From an uncultured Bacteroidales bacterium (GTDB lineage Bacteria > Bacteroidota > Bacteroidia > Bacteroidales > UBA932), in NCBI GenBank assembly GCA_934680015.1, contig CAKUSP010000004.1:1-64000 (forward strand): DNA of 64,000 nt. Direction: 5' to 3'. This document shows, in pieces, positions 35,782 through 44,405 of this stretch. The notes below the pieces were generated by a model. That model was not told the origin of the DNA. It searched no databases and worked only from the letters and a program-made list of their open reading frames with translations. Position 1 is the stretch's first letter. Each line of letters starts with the position of its first letter. A program made the translations under genes and the position numbers.

Positions 35782-37000
35782 TGAGTTCGAGCAGTTTATC
35801 GCAGGCTTGAGATTGAGGAATGTGTCTTAAAATAGGCACATTTTTTTTGTAAATGGACACTTTACCTCCGCCTTCGCCTACATACCCCCAGTCGGCGTCT
35901 GCCATCTCGCCAGGCCCGTTCACGATACATCCCATTACTGCTATGACTACATTTTTTAGCTCTGAGGTTTTTTGTTTTACTTCTTCAAACGCGCTTTGAA
36001 TGTCATACATAGTGCGCCCACAGCCTGGGCATGCTATGTATTCGGCTTTGTAAAAGCGTTTTCTAGCAGCTTGCATTATTTCATCCCGAAGTTGATTATC
36101 TACATCATTAGGGATTTCGTCGATTTCTCCACGAATTAGTTTAGGTCCCCATGTACAAGCTGCATCCAGCATTTGTCTTTCTCTGTCGCTAAGTTGTATT
36201 TTAAAGTGTGCGTTTGAGTATCTATTTGCCAGGTAAGCAGCAACAGGGAGTTCATTCTCGGGGTCTTCTGTTAGAGATACTCGTATCGTGTCTCCAATCC
36301 CTTCTTCAAGTAGAGTTGCTATTCCAACGCATGATTTAATGCGCCCGCTATCTCCATTACCAGCTTCGGTTACTCCTACATGGAATGGGAATTCCCATCC
36401 TTTAGCTTTTAGCATATTGGATAATTCTCTATATGCCTGAACCATGGTGATGGTATTTGAGGATTTTAGGGATATGACTACATTAAGGAAATCTTTTTTA
36501 ACGCACATTTCCACCCATTCCATAGCAGCTATGGCCATGGCAGATGGCGTATTGCCATATTGTGATGTAATGTATTCTCCTAAAGAGCCGTGATTTATGC
36601 CAATACGTATAGCAGTGTGGTGGCGTTTACAGATATCTATTAGATGCCCAAATTCTTCCCGTGCTTTTTGATGGTCTTTATGGAAATTACCCGGGTTAAT
36701 ACGGACTTTATCCACAAATGGAGCGACTTCGATGGCTGTTTGAGAAGAAAAATGAATATCTGCCACTATAGGCGTAAAAATGTCTTCAGCTCTTAATGCC
36801 TCTCTTATGTTTTTTATGTGCACAATATCTTGAGAGCCGGGAACTGTCAGGCGAAGTAGCTGCGCTCCAGCTTTACTTAGCCTTTTGCATTGGCTTATAC
36901 ATGCCTGTTCATCGTCAGTGTGTGTATTGCACATCGTTTGTATGGTAATAGGAAGACCTTTTCCTATCATTATGCCTGGATTACCTATTTTGATTGCCAT
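35735..37000 (-). CDS. ispG: 4-hydroxy-3-methylbut-2-enyl diphosphate synthase
   Basis: Iron-sulfur enzyme of the MEP isoprenoid pathway. The N-terminal TIM barrel is complete (ITIQTMCNTHTDDEQA, PIVADIHFSSQTA, VDKVRINPGNF, AIRIGINHGSLGEYI, FHVGVTEAGNGDSGRIKS, DTIRVSLTEDPENELPVAAY). The 4Fe-4S domain has CPGCGRT and the MGCIVNGPGEMADADWGYVG signature (about 355-374). Length is 421 aa. Bacteroidota and plant enzymes usually carry a large extra domain between these parts and exceed 600 aa. Here only about 60-70 residues (FKIQLSDRERQMLDAACTWG onward) separate them. The start overlaps the upstream barrel-protein gene by 20 bp. Confidence 0.95.
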   Translation of the reverse strand: MAIKIGNPGIMIGKGLPITIQTMCNTHTDDEQACISQCKRLSKAGAQLLRLTVPGSQDIVHIKNIREALRAEDIFTPIVADIHFSSQTAIEVAPFVDKVRINPGNFHKDHQKAREEFGHLIDICKRHHTAIRIGINHGSLGEYITSQYGNTPSAMAIAAMEWVEMCVKKDFLNVVISLKSSNTITMVQAYRELSNMLKAKGWEFPFHVGVTEAGNGDSGRIKSCVGIATLLEEGIGDTIRVSLTEDPENELPVAAYLANRYSNAHFKIQLSDRERQMLDAACTWGPKLIRGEIDEIPNDVDNQLRDEIMQAARKRFYKAEYIACPGCGRTMYDIQSAFEEVKQKTSELKNVVIAVMGCIVNGPGEMADADWGYVGEGGGKVSIYKKNVPILRHIPQSQACDKLLELIKEDQKTQEKLLQKE

Positions 37001-37913
37001 AAACTATTTCTTTAGCTTGCCTTTTTAAGTCTGCATGTGTCGTACCGAATCTTTTTCCTAATTGGATATGAATTCCTGCCGAGATTATTATGTCAAGAGG
37101 ATAGGCATACCTATAATAAACTTTATTCTGGTCCTCATAGCCTGAACCCTCTGGGAAAAGGGAGTCTGGAGTGAAGATACTTGAAAGTCCATAGCGTAAC
37201 TGTGCGTTTAGATGAAATTCGAATGGCTCGAAAATAAACGCCATGCCAACCCCTCCCTGAAAACCATAATCCCATCGAATGTCTGTGTCATACCATTGTG
37301 TCTTATAGGCTTCTTCTACATTAGGGCCGCATCTTTCTACCGAAAGTCGATATCCTCCATATATACCTATACCAGCATATACTTTACTGTAAAGCCCGTC
37401 CTTATGTACTTGAAGCATAAATGGGACTTCTATTACATCCATTTTGATGGCTCTACTTTTTTCTTTATAGAATTCATAGGTTTGTCCTGTTTCTTTATTT
37501 TCTTTAAAGTGATAGCCTTCGTGTCCATATTCTATACCGAGAGTCCAACCGAAATATGGTAGGTAATTGAACATCTTTTCGTAATGGGTAAAGGTGAGAG
37601 AGTAGTGCCCCATAACGACATCACGTGTTTGGTTATGGGAAGGACTGAATTGCATGCCCGTTAGGGTTAGTCCATAGTTAAATCCTATCATAGAGTAGTC
37701 GTTCAGCTTTGTGGCATACTCTACCTTGACAGTGTCTAGATATTCATCGCTCCACTCTGTTATCAGTGTGTCTGCCTGTTCTTTAGCTATTTGTTCTAAG
37801 TATAGAGGTGCTGATACTTTACTTGAATCCTGGGATGGAACGGATGGAATATCTTGACCCATAACGGAGAAATAACAAAATATAAAGGATATAATGATTA
37901 CTATCTTTCTCAT
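36981..37913 (-). CDS. Outer membrane beta-barrel protein, unknown role
   Basis: 310-aa exported protein with a signal peptide (KIVIIISFIFCYFSVMGQ) and, after a spacer to about residue 70, alternating amphipathic strands (YSMIGFNYGLTLTGMQFS, GWTLGIEYGHEGYHF, YSKVYAGIGIYGGYRL, FEFHLNAQLRYGLSSIF). The strand pattern predicts a porin-like barrel of 8-10 strands. PLDIIISAGIHIQLGKRF is probably the last strand, followed by a basic tail. It lies between an Ig-like lipoprotein gene (2-bp gap) and ispG (20-bp overlap), so it shares their transcript. No specific family is recognised. Confidence 0.7.
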   Translation of the reverse strand: MRKIVIIISFIFCYFSVMGQDIPSVPSQDSSKVSAPLYLEQIAKEQADTLITEWSDEYLDTVKVEYATKLNDYSMIGFNYGLTLTGMQFSPSHNQTRDVVMGHYSLTFTHYEKMFNYLPYFGWTLGIEYGHEGYHFKENKETGQTYEFYKEKSRAIKMDVIEVPFMLQVHKDGLYSKVYAGIGIYGGYRLSVERCGPNVEEAYKTQWYDTDIRWDYGFQGGVGMAFIFEPFEFHLNAQLRYGLSSIFTPDSLFPEGSGYEDQNKVYYRYAYPLDIIISAGIHIQLGKRFGTTHADLKRQAKEIVYGNQNR

Positions 37914-37915
37914 CC

Positions 37916-39724
37916 CTACTTAAGTTCGTTTATATTAATTATTTGAGTAAGTTCTGCCGCTGGAAGAAGTTCTACGAATTCTTCGTCATCTTTAAATTTA
38001 AAGAAAACTACTTTTTCAGGCTGTTTGTGCTCAAGCAGATTGCCAGTGTCGACCATAGAGTTTTTATTATAGTCGAAAGTCACCCTAACCGCATATTTCC
38101 CTTCTTTTAGGTATGGGAAGGTGAGTTTACTGTCGCTCTCTATCACATAACTCCGAAGTGTTTTGTCTCTCTTTTCGTTAAGCAAATCGATAATTAGTTT
38201 ACCTTTTACATCTTGCATATCTAAAATGATAGTGCTCAGCTTATCGTCCTTAGGTAGGCTTACCTTTACTTCAGAACTATCAGAGTAGAAACCATTTATA
38301 TCTCTAAATGCTCTAGATGGTACCTTTAGAATGTACTCATAGCCAGGAAGTAATTTTTCTTTAGGTCGTATAGTGAAATGTCTAAGATCCAGACTATCTT
38401 TTTCAATGGAAAAACTACTCTGTATTTCTTTTTGTTTAGGATTTATGTATCTAAATTTTAACGAATCAAAATTTTCATAGATAATAGGGTAGTCGAACTC
38501 AAGTGAAAATCCATTTTGCTCGACATTTTCAGGTTCAGCCGTTATTTTATATACACAGATTGTGTCTTCGTGTTTGAGGTTACGCCTCGCGGCTCTTCCG
38601 CTCTTTTTCGGCAGAGCTCCTTCTATAAAAAGAGGGTAATGCTCTAAACTAGGCTCCATTACACCTGTGGAGTCGTTAGTTTTTCTGTAGTTAATATATA
38701 GCTGAAGGGTGTCTGGTGTTCTTCGTCTGTCGTTTATCCATATTTCTAGACTATCTTGACGTAGATTAAATTGTGTAATCAACTGGTCACTCTTATAGCC
38801 TTTTATCCATAGGGAATCTATCCATGCGTTTTGGGACATGAATGTTACATAGGCGCGTCTGTCGGCACTTCGACCTTTGTTCATCAATTTCTGCTTAGTG
38901 CTTTCCTCTTTAAAAAGTCTAATTTCATATTCGCTTTTACGATTCAGGCACTCAAGCGTGTCTTTCATGTCGTATTTTTGCATTTGAGCAAGCGTGTCAT
39001 TAACTTTTATAACAGGTCGTATGAGACTATCCACAAAGCCTACAAGTTCTCCATTTTCAGCTTGATAGATGTTATCATTATTGTCGTCTTTAAGAGCATA
39101 TAGTCTGTAAAGCGTGTCTGGAATGTATGGAATACAAAAGTAGCCCCAATCATCCGTTTTACTGGCTGCGAAAGGTCTGTTTTTGAATATAGCAGAATCG
39201 CTCTGATCTTTGTATAACATCACAGTGGCACCTTTTATGGGTTTAAGCGTATTACAATCCCTTACTGTTCCGCTAATCAGCATAGAATCTATTACTTCAC
39301 CTGTGGAAAAAACATAAGTGTAGCCAGGAAACATATTGCTCTCGTTATTATCGGCTATAGCGTCAGTAAAGTTAAGTGTGTATGTGGTGTTTTTCTCAAG
39401 AGGTTCTTCGAAAGTCACTACTACGTTTTTCCCTTTAACTTTAGCTTTAGGAGCTTTTTTTTGAGGTGGGGAAAGAAAGATGTTTTGTTGATTTTTAATA
39501 GTTATATATTCGTCGAATCCGAAGACTATTTTGGTTTTATGGGTGTCCACTTGAACGGAGCCCGGTGAAGGCTGTGTCCAATAGAGTGCTGGTGGAATCG
39601 TATCCTTTTTGCCTCCCGTCGGAGCTTGAGTCGTGTTAGCGCAAGAGTGCATGAAAAATGTTGGAGTAAGACATGCCATGACTACTCCTAATGGGAAAAG
39701 GTATTCTTTAATGCTTATCTTCAT
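37916..39724 (-). CDS. Ig-like domain lipoprotein (Big_5 / SbsA type)
   Basis: 602-aa lipoprotein (lipobox MHSC, Cys28). An N-terminal SbsA-type Ig domain (about 40-145: PPALYWTQPSPGSVQVDTHK, VVTFEEPLEKNTTYTLNFTD) is followed by a CarboxypepD-like fold (VRDCNTLKPIKGATVMLYKD). A long part of beta-rich repeats comes last, and its LLPAAELTQI end is typical of this group. The N-terminal CANTTQAPTGGKKDTIPP pattern is widely conserved in Bacteroidota lipoproteins of unknown role. The spoT-like gene upstream on the same strand overlaps it by 4 bp. Confidence 0.8.
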   Translation of the reverse strand: MKISIKEYLFPLGVVMACLTPTFFMHSCANTTQAPTGGKKDTIPPALYWTQPSPGSVQVDTHKTKIVFGFDEYITIKNQQNIFLSPPQKKAPKAKVKGKNVVVTFEEPLEKNTTYTLNFTDAIADNNESNMFPGYTYVFSTGEVIDSMLISGTVRDCNTLKPIKGATVMLYKDQSDSAIFKNRPFAASKTDDWGYFCIPYIPDTLYRLYALKDDNNDNIYQAENGELVGFVDSLIRPVIKVNDTLAQMQKYDMKDTLECLNRKSEYEIRLFKEESTKQKLMNKGRSADRRAYVTFMSQNAWIDSLWIKGYKSDQLITQFNLRQDSLEIWINDRRRTPDTLQLYINYRKTNDSTGVMEPSLEHYPLFIEGALPKKSGRAARRNLKHEDTICVYKITAEPENVEQNGFSLEFDYPIIYENFDSLKFRYINPKQKEIQSSFSIEKDSLDLRHFTIRPKEKLLPGYEYILKVPSRAFRDINGFYSDSSEVKVSLPKDDKLSTIILDMQDVKGKLIIDLLNEKRDKTLRSYVIESDSKLTFPYLKEGKYAVRVTFDYNKNSMVDTGNLLEHKQPEKVVFFKFKDDEEFVELLPAAELTQIININELK

Positions 39725-41766
39725 AATTCTATACGGGATACGCTTTGTATGCCTTTAATTTGGCTTATTCTTTCAATAAGGGTTTCCAGTGTAGCTCTAT
39801 CCTTCACCATCAACTCTATAGTACCTTCAAATATACCTTGGTCAGAGCCTAGTGCGAGTCTGCGCATATTAATGCCTAGCGATAGGGAAATTAACTGAGT
39901 GATATCGTTGAGAAGTCCCACTCTGTCAAGTCCTTTTATGTCCAATTTCACAGGGAAATCATTTTGTGTGGATTTTACATCCCAATCCACAGCTACTAGT
40001 TTATCCCCTTGAGTGCTCCCAAGGCTTTCTAAGCATGTGCAACTCTTTTTATGAACTATTATGGAACCGTCTGGACATTTGACACCTATTACGGGGTCTC
40101 CCGGTATAGGATTACAGCACGGAGCAGAGATATATCTGGTGTTGCCCACTATGATTACCCTTTCCGCTGGCTTTCCAGACGAACTATTGTTTAAAGCGTG
40201 CAGAAAGTCTTCTGCCTTGGAAAGATTATCTGGTTCGTTTTCGCGAAAGTAATCGAGAATCTTCTTACGGGCATCTTGAGTTTTTAGAAACGAAAGCCAT
40301 TCTATTTTAGGCTTGGCATTTTCTGCGGTTATAATTTCAACTTGATCGCCCTGATGTAACATCTGGGAGAGCGCACATAGTTTAAGGTTGATTTTAGCGG
40401 CCAATGCATGATTTCCTATTTTGCTGTCAATCTGATATGCGAAATCTAAAGCGGTAGCTCCCTTCGGGACACTGATTTGGTTCCCAGAGGGGGTAAAGAT
40501 GACTATGTCGCTGGATGTCAAATCTCTATGGATAATGTCGAGTAATTCAAGAGTGCTGACATCTGGACTTTTTATTATCTCTTGTACTTTATCAAGCCAT
40601 TTGTCCATCTCGCTATCATTTTCCGAGATGTAGCCGTCTTTTTTATATGCCCAATGGGCTGCGATACCTTTCTCTGCTATGTCGTCCATGCGCTTAGAAC
40701 GTATCTGAACTTCAACCCACACCCCTCCTTTACTCATTAAGGTGCAGTGTAGAGCTTCGTATCCATTACTTTTAGGCTGTTTAATCCAGTCTCTAAGTCT
40801 GTCTTGCTGGTATCGGTATATGCTTGTTATGGTGGCATAAATATCATAGCACTCCTTCCTCTCCTTAATGGGGTCATTGCTTTTAGGGTTAAAGATAATC
40901 CTTATAGCGTATAGGTCAAATATTTGCTCGAAAGTAACATGCTTGGTAATCATTTTACGCCATATAGAATAGGGCGTCTTTATCCTCTTCTTTATTTCGA
41001 ATTCATAGCCTTCTTCTGTAAGGGCTTTCCTTATAGGTTCTATGAAGTCATCGATAATCTTCGATTTTTGTTCAAGATCTTTATTTGTCTTCTCGGTAAT
41101 GCTTTTGTATTCGTCTGGTTCTTTATATTTTAGCCAGATGTTTTCCATCTCGGTCTTTATGCTGTAAAGTCCTAGCCTGTGGGCTAAAGGGATGAACAAG
41201 TACATGGTTTCGCTGAGAATCTTTTCCCTTTTATGCTCTGGCATAAATTCTATTGTACGGCAATTGTGTAATCTGTCGGCCAATTTGATCAACACCACTC
41301 TTACATCATCATTCAAGGTAAGCAGTATTCTTTTAAAATTTTCAGCTTGGAGACTTGGCGTATTGATGGATGTGATTTTCGTTCTATCCTCGTTATCAAG
41401 GACAGTTTTAATTTTCGTAAGGCCATCTACTAGCGAGGCAATTTTATCCCCGAAAAGAGCCCGTATGTCTTCGGTAGTATATTCTGTGTCTTCAACGACA
41501 TCATGCAGAAGAGCGGCAGTAATGGATTTATATCCTAGGCCAATATCTTTAACAACTATCTTGGCTACTTCTATGGGATGTATGATGTACGGTTCCCCGG
41601 AGCGTCTGCGTACATTCTTATGGGCTTCGTTAGCAAATTCGAAGCCTTTCTGGACTACAGCGAACTCATCTTCGTTCTTACATCGCTCTTTGGCCAATTC
41701 GGCCAGACTTTCATATTCGTCAGCTATGAGTCTGTAGTCGTTTTCGTCAAATTCCGTACTTTTCAT
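39721..41766 (-). CDS. Rel/SpoT bifunctional (p)ppGpp synthetase/hydrolase
   Basis: Stringent-response enzyme that makes and degrades (p)ppGpp. The hydrolase HD domain (about 30-195) has intact HPIEVAKIV, AALLHDVVEDTEYT and LIKLADRLHNCRT. The synthetase domain (about 250-390) has RIKTPYSIWRKM, FDLYAIRIIF, DWIKQPKSNGYEALHC and VEVQIRSKRMDDIAEKGIAA. TGS (IVIFTPSGNQISVPKGATAL) and a C-terminal ACT domain (VKLDIKGLDRVGLLNDITQL) follow. 681 aa, usual for Rel. Both catalytic halves look functional. It lies 6 bp after ligA on the same strand. Confidence 0.93.
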   Translation of the reverse strand: MKSTEFDENDYRLIADEYESLAELAKERCKNEDEFAVVQKGFEFANEAHKNVRRRSGEPYIIHPIEVAKIVVKDIGLGYKSITAALLHDVVEDTEYTTEDIRALFGDKIASLVDGLTKIKTVLDNEDRTKITSINTPSLQAENFKRILLTLNDDVRVVLIKLADRLHNCRTIEFMPEHKREKILSETMYLFIPLAHRLGLYSIKTEMENIWLKYKEPDEYKSITEKTNKDLEQKSKIIDDFIEPIRKALTEEGYEFEIKKRIKTPYSIWRKMITKHVTFEQIFDLYAIRIIFNPKSNDPIKERKECYDIYATITSIYRYQQDRLRDWIKQPKSNGYEALHCTLMSKGGVWVEVQIRSKRMDDIAEKGIAAHWAYKKDGYISENDSEMDKWLDKVQEIIKSPDVSTLELLDIIHRDLTSSDIVIFTPSGNQISVPKGATALDFAYQIDSKIGNHALAAKINLKLCALSQMLHQGDQVEIITAENAKPKIEWLSFLKTQDARKKILDYFRENEPDNLSKAEDFLHALNNSSSGKPAERVIIVGNTRYISAPCCNPIPGDPVIGVKCPDGSIIVHKKSCTCLESLGSTQGDKLVAVDWDVKSTQNDFPVKLDIKGLDRVGLLNDITQLISLSLGINMRRLALGSDQGIFEGTIELMVKDRATLETLIERISQIKGIQSVSRIEL

Positions 41767-41772
41767 ACAATG

Positions 41773-43857
41773 TTAAAATAAACTGAATTCGGTAATCTTT
41801 TCTACTGGAGTATTATCACTGATGGGAAGAAGTGAACGAAATTCGGCTTCGTCCAGTATCTTTATTCCCAGCTCTTTACATTTATTGATTTTCTCTGGTC
41901 CGGGTTTTGTTCCAGCTAGAAGAAAACTCGTCTTAGAACTAATGGACGAAGAGTTTTTTCCACCGTTTCTGGAGATGATGTCTTTAATTTCTTCGCGACT
42001 GACGCTGAAATTCCCTGAAATCACTATGGTTTTACCCTCGAGTGCATTGGAGGTTTTGGTCGGTAGTTCTCCTATTTCGAAGTGAAGACCATCTTTACGT
42101 AATCTATCTATTTGTTCAAGCCCATCTTTTGAGCGCATGTAATCATAGACGCTTTGAGCTATCACCTCGCCCACGTCTTTCACACGGGCTATTTCTTCTT
42201 TACTGGCGTGAATGATATTGTCAATATTATGGAAGTGTTGAGCTATTTCCTTAGCGGTCTGCTCTCCTACATATCTAATGCCCAAGGCAAAAAGTACTCT
42301 CTCAAATGGAACATCTAGAGATTTCCGTAATGATTCTTTAAATCGCAGAACGGATTTTTCTTTCCATCCATCTAAACTTAGTAGTTGTTGAGCACTTAAG
42401 TTGTAAAGATCAGCTGGAGTCAGGGCCAATCCTAATGCATACATTTGATCTATAGTCGATTCACCTGCAAGTATATTCATTGCTTTTCTGGAAACGAAAT
42501 GAAGCATGCGTCCTTTAATCTGCATGGGACAACCCTGCGTATTAGGGCAGAACCATTTGGCTTCACCTTCAGCTTTTACTAGGGGAGTGTGACAATCCGG
42601 ACACTCTTTCGGGAAAACCTCAGGTTTAGAATCTTTAGGTCTAAGGGACAATTCTACACCAGTTATTTTCGGAATTATTTCCCCACCCTTTTCCACGTAC
42701 ACACTATCTCCTACGCGTATATCAAGTATGGACATTTGATCTGCATTATTTAGCGTCGCTCTTTTGACGATTGTTCCTGCCAATTGTACTGGCTTTAGAT
42801 TAGCAACAGGGGTAATAGCCCCAGTCCTTCCTACCTGATAACTGATGCTAAGTACTTTTGTACATGCTTGTTCGGCTTTGAATTTAAATGCTACGGCCCA
42901 TCTTGGTGATTTTGCTGTGTAACCTAATTCGCGTTGGTATTCTAATTCGTTAATTTTTATAACTATACCATCCGTGGCGTAAGGCAAGGCTTTCCTATGT
43001 GTATCCCAGTAGTCGATAAAACTGGTGATTTCATCTAGATTCTGACACACTTTACGATGCTCCGAAATGTTTAGACCCCAGCTTTGTGCCATGTCTAAAA
43101 GTTGTGAGTGAGTGCTCGCATAATTCTCAGGTATGCTTTGAGCTGGAATGTGGTAAAGCATGCAATATAGCCCACGACGATGTACCTCATTTGGGTCCAA
43201 TAGTTTAAGTGAACCAGAAGCGGCGTTTCGAGGGTTCGCGAACGGAGGCTCTTCGTTAATTATTTTTTCTTCGTTTAATTTATCGAATGATTTGTATGGC
43301 ATTAAGATTTCGCCCCTTATTTCGAATTCCTCCGGGAAGTTACCATGAAGAGTGTGTGGTATATTGCTTATACGTTCCGCATTAGCGGTGACGTCGTCTC
43401 CTACTATTCCATCTCCCCTTGTTAGGGCCAATGCTAACTTCCCATGTACATAGGTGAGGCATATCGCAGTGCCGTCAAACTTAAGTTCGCAGCAATAGGT
43501 GAATTTCTTACCTTCAAGGATTTTCTCGGCACGTGCCACGAAATCCATTATATCTCCCTTAGAGTAAGTGTTCGACAGAGATAGCATGGGATAGCGATGC
43601 GCGCGTTGTTTAAATCCACCGGCAGATGGATTCTTCTCTTCTACATTTGTTTCTAGATCAGATCCTACCTTCTGAGTAGGTGAGTCGGGACTATAGAATT
43701 CGGGCCATTGCTTTTCTAAACGCTCAAGTTCATGCATGAGGGTATCGAATTCTATATCTGAAATTATAGGCGCGTTATCAACATAATAGCGCTTGCTATA
43801 ATCCCAAAGCATCTTTCTAAGCTCTTCTATCCTGTTTTTTGCCTCTTCTCTTTCCAT
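41773..43857 (-). CDS. ligA: NAD-dependent DNA ligase
   Basis: Seals nicks during replication and repair using NAD. Adenylation domain with active-site Lys in CCELKFDGTAICL (about 117-129), EIRGEILMP, NPRNAASGSLKLLD and TDGIVIKINE. OB domain (VGRTGAITPVANLKPVQLAG), Cys4 zinc finger (CPDCHTPL ... WFCPNTQGCPMQ), helix-hairpin-helix repeats and a C-terminal BRCT domain (LEGKTIVISGNFSVSREEIK). The TTG at 43866 is a weaker start than ATG at 43857, giving 694 aa. The -7 box at 43864-43871 would place transcription start at the ATG itself. Confidence 0.96.
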   Translation of the reverse strand: MEREEAKNRIEELRKMLWDYSKRYYVDNAPIISDIEFDTLMHELERLEKQWPEFYSPDSPTQKVGSDLETNVEEKNPSAGGFKQRAHRYPMLSLSNTYSKGDIMDFVARAEKILEGKKFTYCCELKFDGTAICLTYVHGKLALALTRGDGIVGDDVTANAERISNIPHTLHGNFPEEFEIRGEILMPYKSFDKLNEEKIINEEPPFANPRNAASGSLKLLDPNEVHRRGLYCMLYHIPAQSIPENYASTHSQLLDMAQSWGLNISEHRKVCQNLDEITSFIDYWDTHRKALPYATDGIVIKINELEYQRELGYTAKSPRWAVAFKFKAEQACTKVLSISYQVGRTGAITPVANLKPVQLAGTIVKRATLNNADQMSILDIRVGDSVYVEKGGEIIPKITGVELSLRPKDSKPEVFPKECPDCHTPLVKAEGEAKWFCPNTQGCPMQIKGRMLHFVSRKAMNILAGESTIDQMYALGLALTPADLYNLSAQQLLSLDGWKEKSVLRFKESLRKSLDVPFERVLFALGIRYVGEQTAKEIAQHFHNIDNIIHASKEEIARVKDVGEVIAQSVYDYMRSKDGLEQIDRLRKDGLHFEIGELPTKTSNALEGKTIVISGNFSVSREEIKDIISRNGGKNSSSISSKTSFLLAGTKPGPEKINKCKELGIKILDEAEFRSLLPISDNTPVEKITEFSLF

Positions 43858-43863
43858 AATCTT

Positions 43864-43871
43864 CAAATATA
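43864..43871 (-). promoter_or_regulatory. -7 box close to the ligA start
   Basis: TATATTTG on the minus strand is only 6 bases from the ligA ATG, implying a leaderless message if used. Confidence 0.4.
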
Positions 43872-43939
43872 CTCATTTTCCTGTGTTTTGCCAATTGTCT
43901 TTTGGGGATTTAGAAGCTGTCTCGAAAAAACTTATAATA

Positions 43940-44101
43940 AAGTAATCGTTAAAAATGAGTTTTAGTAAAGATTTATAGTGGATTTTCGAGGATGGATTTG
44001 GTTTCGAAAAAAGTAGTGTACCGCGGGGTACACGGCTGATGAAAACGAATATAGATCAAAAAGACACACAATGATTATCAAGTTATTTTTAGGAATTACT
44101 T
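43940..44101. repeat. MITE-like palindromic repeat, copy B
   Basis: A 162-bp non-coding element in the divergent gap between ligA and the NigD operon, in inverted orientation to copy A. Terminal inverted repeats are AAGTAATCGTTAAAAATGAG on the left and, read inward from the other end, AAGTAATTCCTAAAAATAAC. The central palindrome is GTGTACC-GCGG-GGTACAC (44016-44033). The arms are conserved with copy A while the loop differs. Confidence 0.75.
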
Positions 44102-44179
44102 AATTCGAGAAGCATTTCAAAACAACTTCTTAATGAGATGGTCTATTTGTTCAAATATGAATCTCTAAATGTAATATAG

Positions 44180-44215
44180 TTGACACAACTTGTCAAAAAT
44201 GCGGATTACCTTTGC
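44180..44215 (+). promoter_or_regulatory. Promoter with operator-like inverted repeat for the NigD operon
   Basis: TACCTTTGC (44207-44215) is a consensus TAnnTTTG box. Just upstream, TTGACA-CAACT-TGTCAA (44180-44196) is a perfect 6-bp inverted repeat in the -20 to -35 area, where a regulator or sigma factor would contact. Predicted transcription start is near 44222, leaving a leader of about 180 bases before the NigD-like gene. Confidence 0.5.
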
Positions 44216-44236
44216 ATCAAGAAAAACATAAAGGGT

Positions 44237-44332
44237 ATGTCAAAAGAAATTAAAAATTGGATAGAGAGTTCTGCTGAAATAGAGGCGTTAATATGTGATT
44301 TAGCACTTGAACCTATCTTGCAGATGGAATAG
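44237..44332 (+). CDS. Small ORF (31 aa) in the NigD leader
   Basis: ATG at 44237 opens a 31-codon frame (MSKEIKNWIESSAEIEALIC and so on, ending in LQMEstop) directly downstream of the predicted promoter. It is followed by a hairpin. The peptide is acidic and probably helical; I recognise no family. AAAGGG precedes the ATG but is very close to it. It could be a leader peptide, a small protein or chance. Confidence 0.3.
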   Translation: MSKEIKNWIESSAEIEALICDLALEPILQME

Positions 44333-44338
44333 AAGTTT

Positions 44339-44367
44339 TTTTAGTTTTCAAGGCAAGAAAACTAAAA
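44339..44367. other. Hairpin between small ORF and NigD-like gene
   Basis: TTTTAGTTTTC and GAAAACTAAAA form a perfect 11-bp stem with a 7-base loop. There is no T tail on the plus strand, so it may be a leader structure or an mRNA-stabilizing hairpin rather than a terminator. Confidence 0.45.
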
Positions 44368-44405
44368 GGCGTGGATTTAATATGTAGTTTTAATTATTAT
44401 TGCGT

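Noticed and set aside
36700..36725. TTATCCACA, a perfect DnaA box
   Set aside because: It is single and lies inside the ispG coding sequence; one box is expected by chance.
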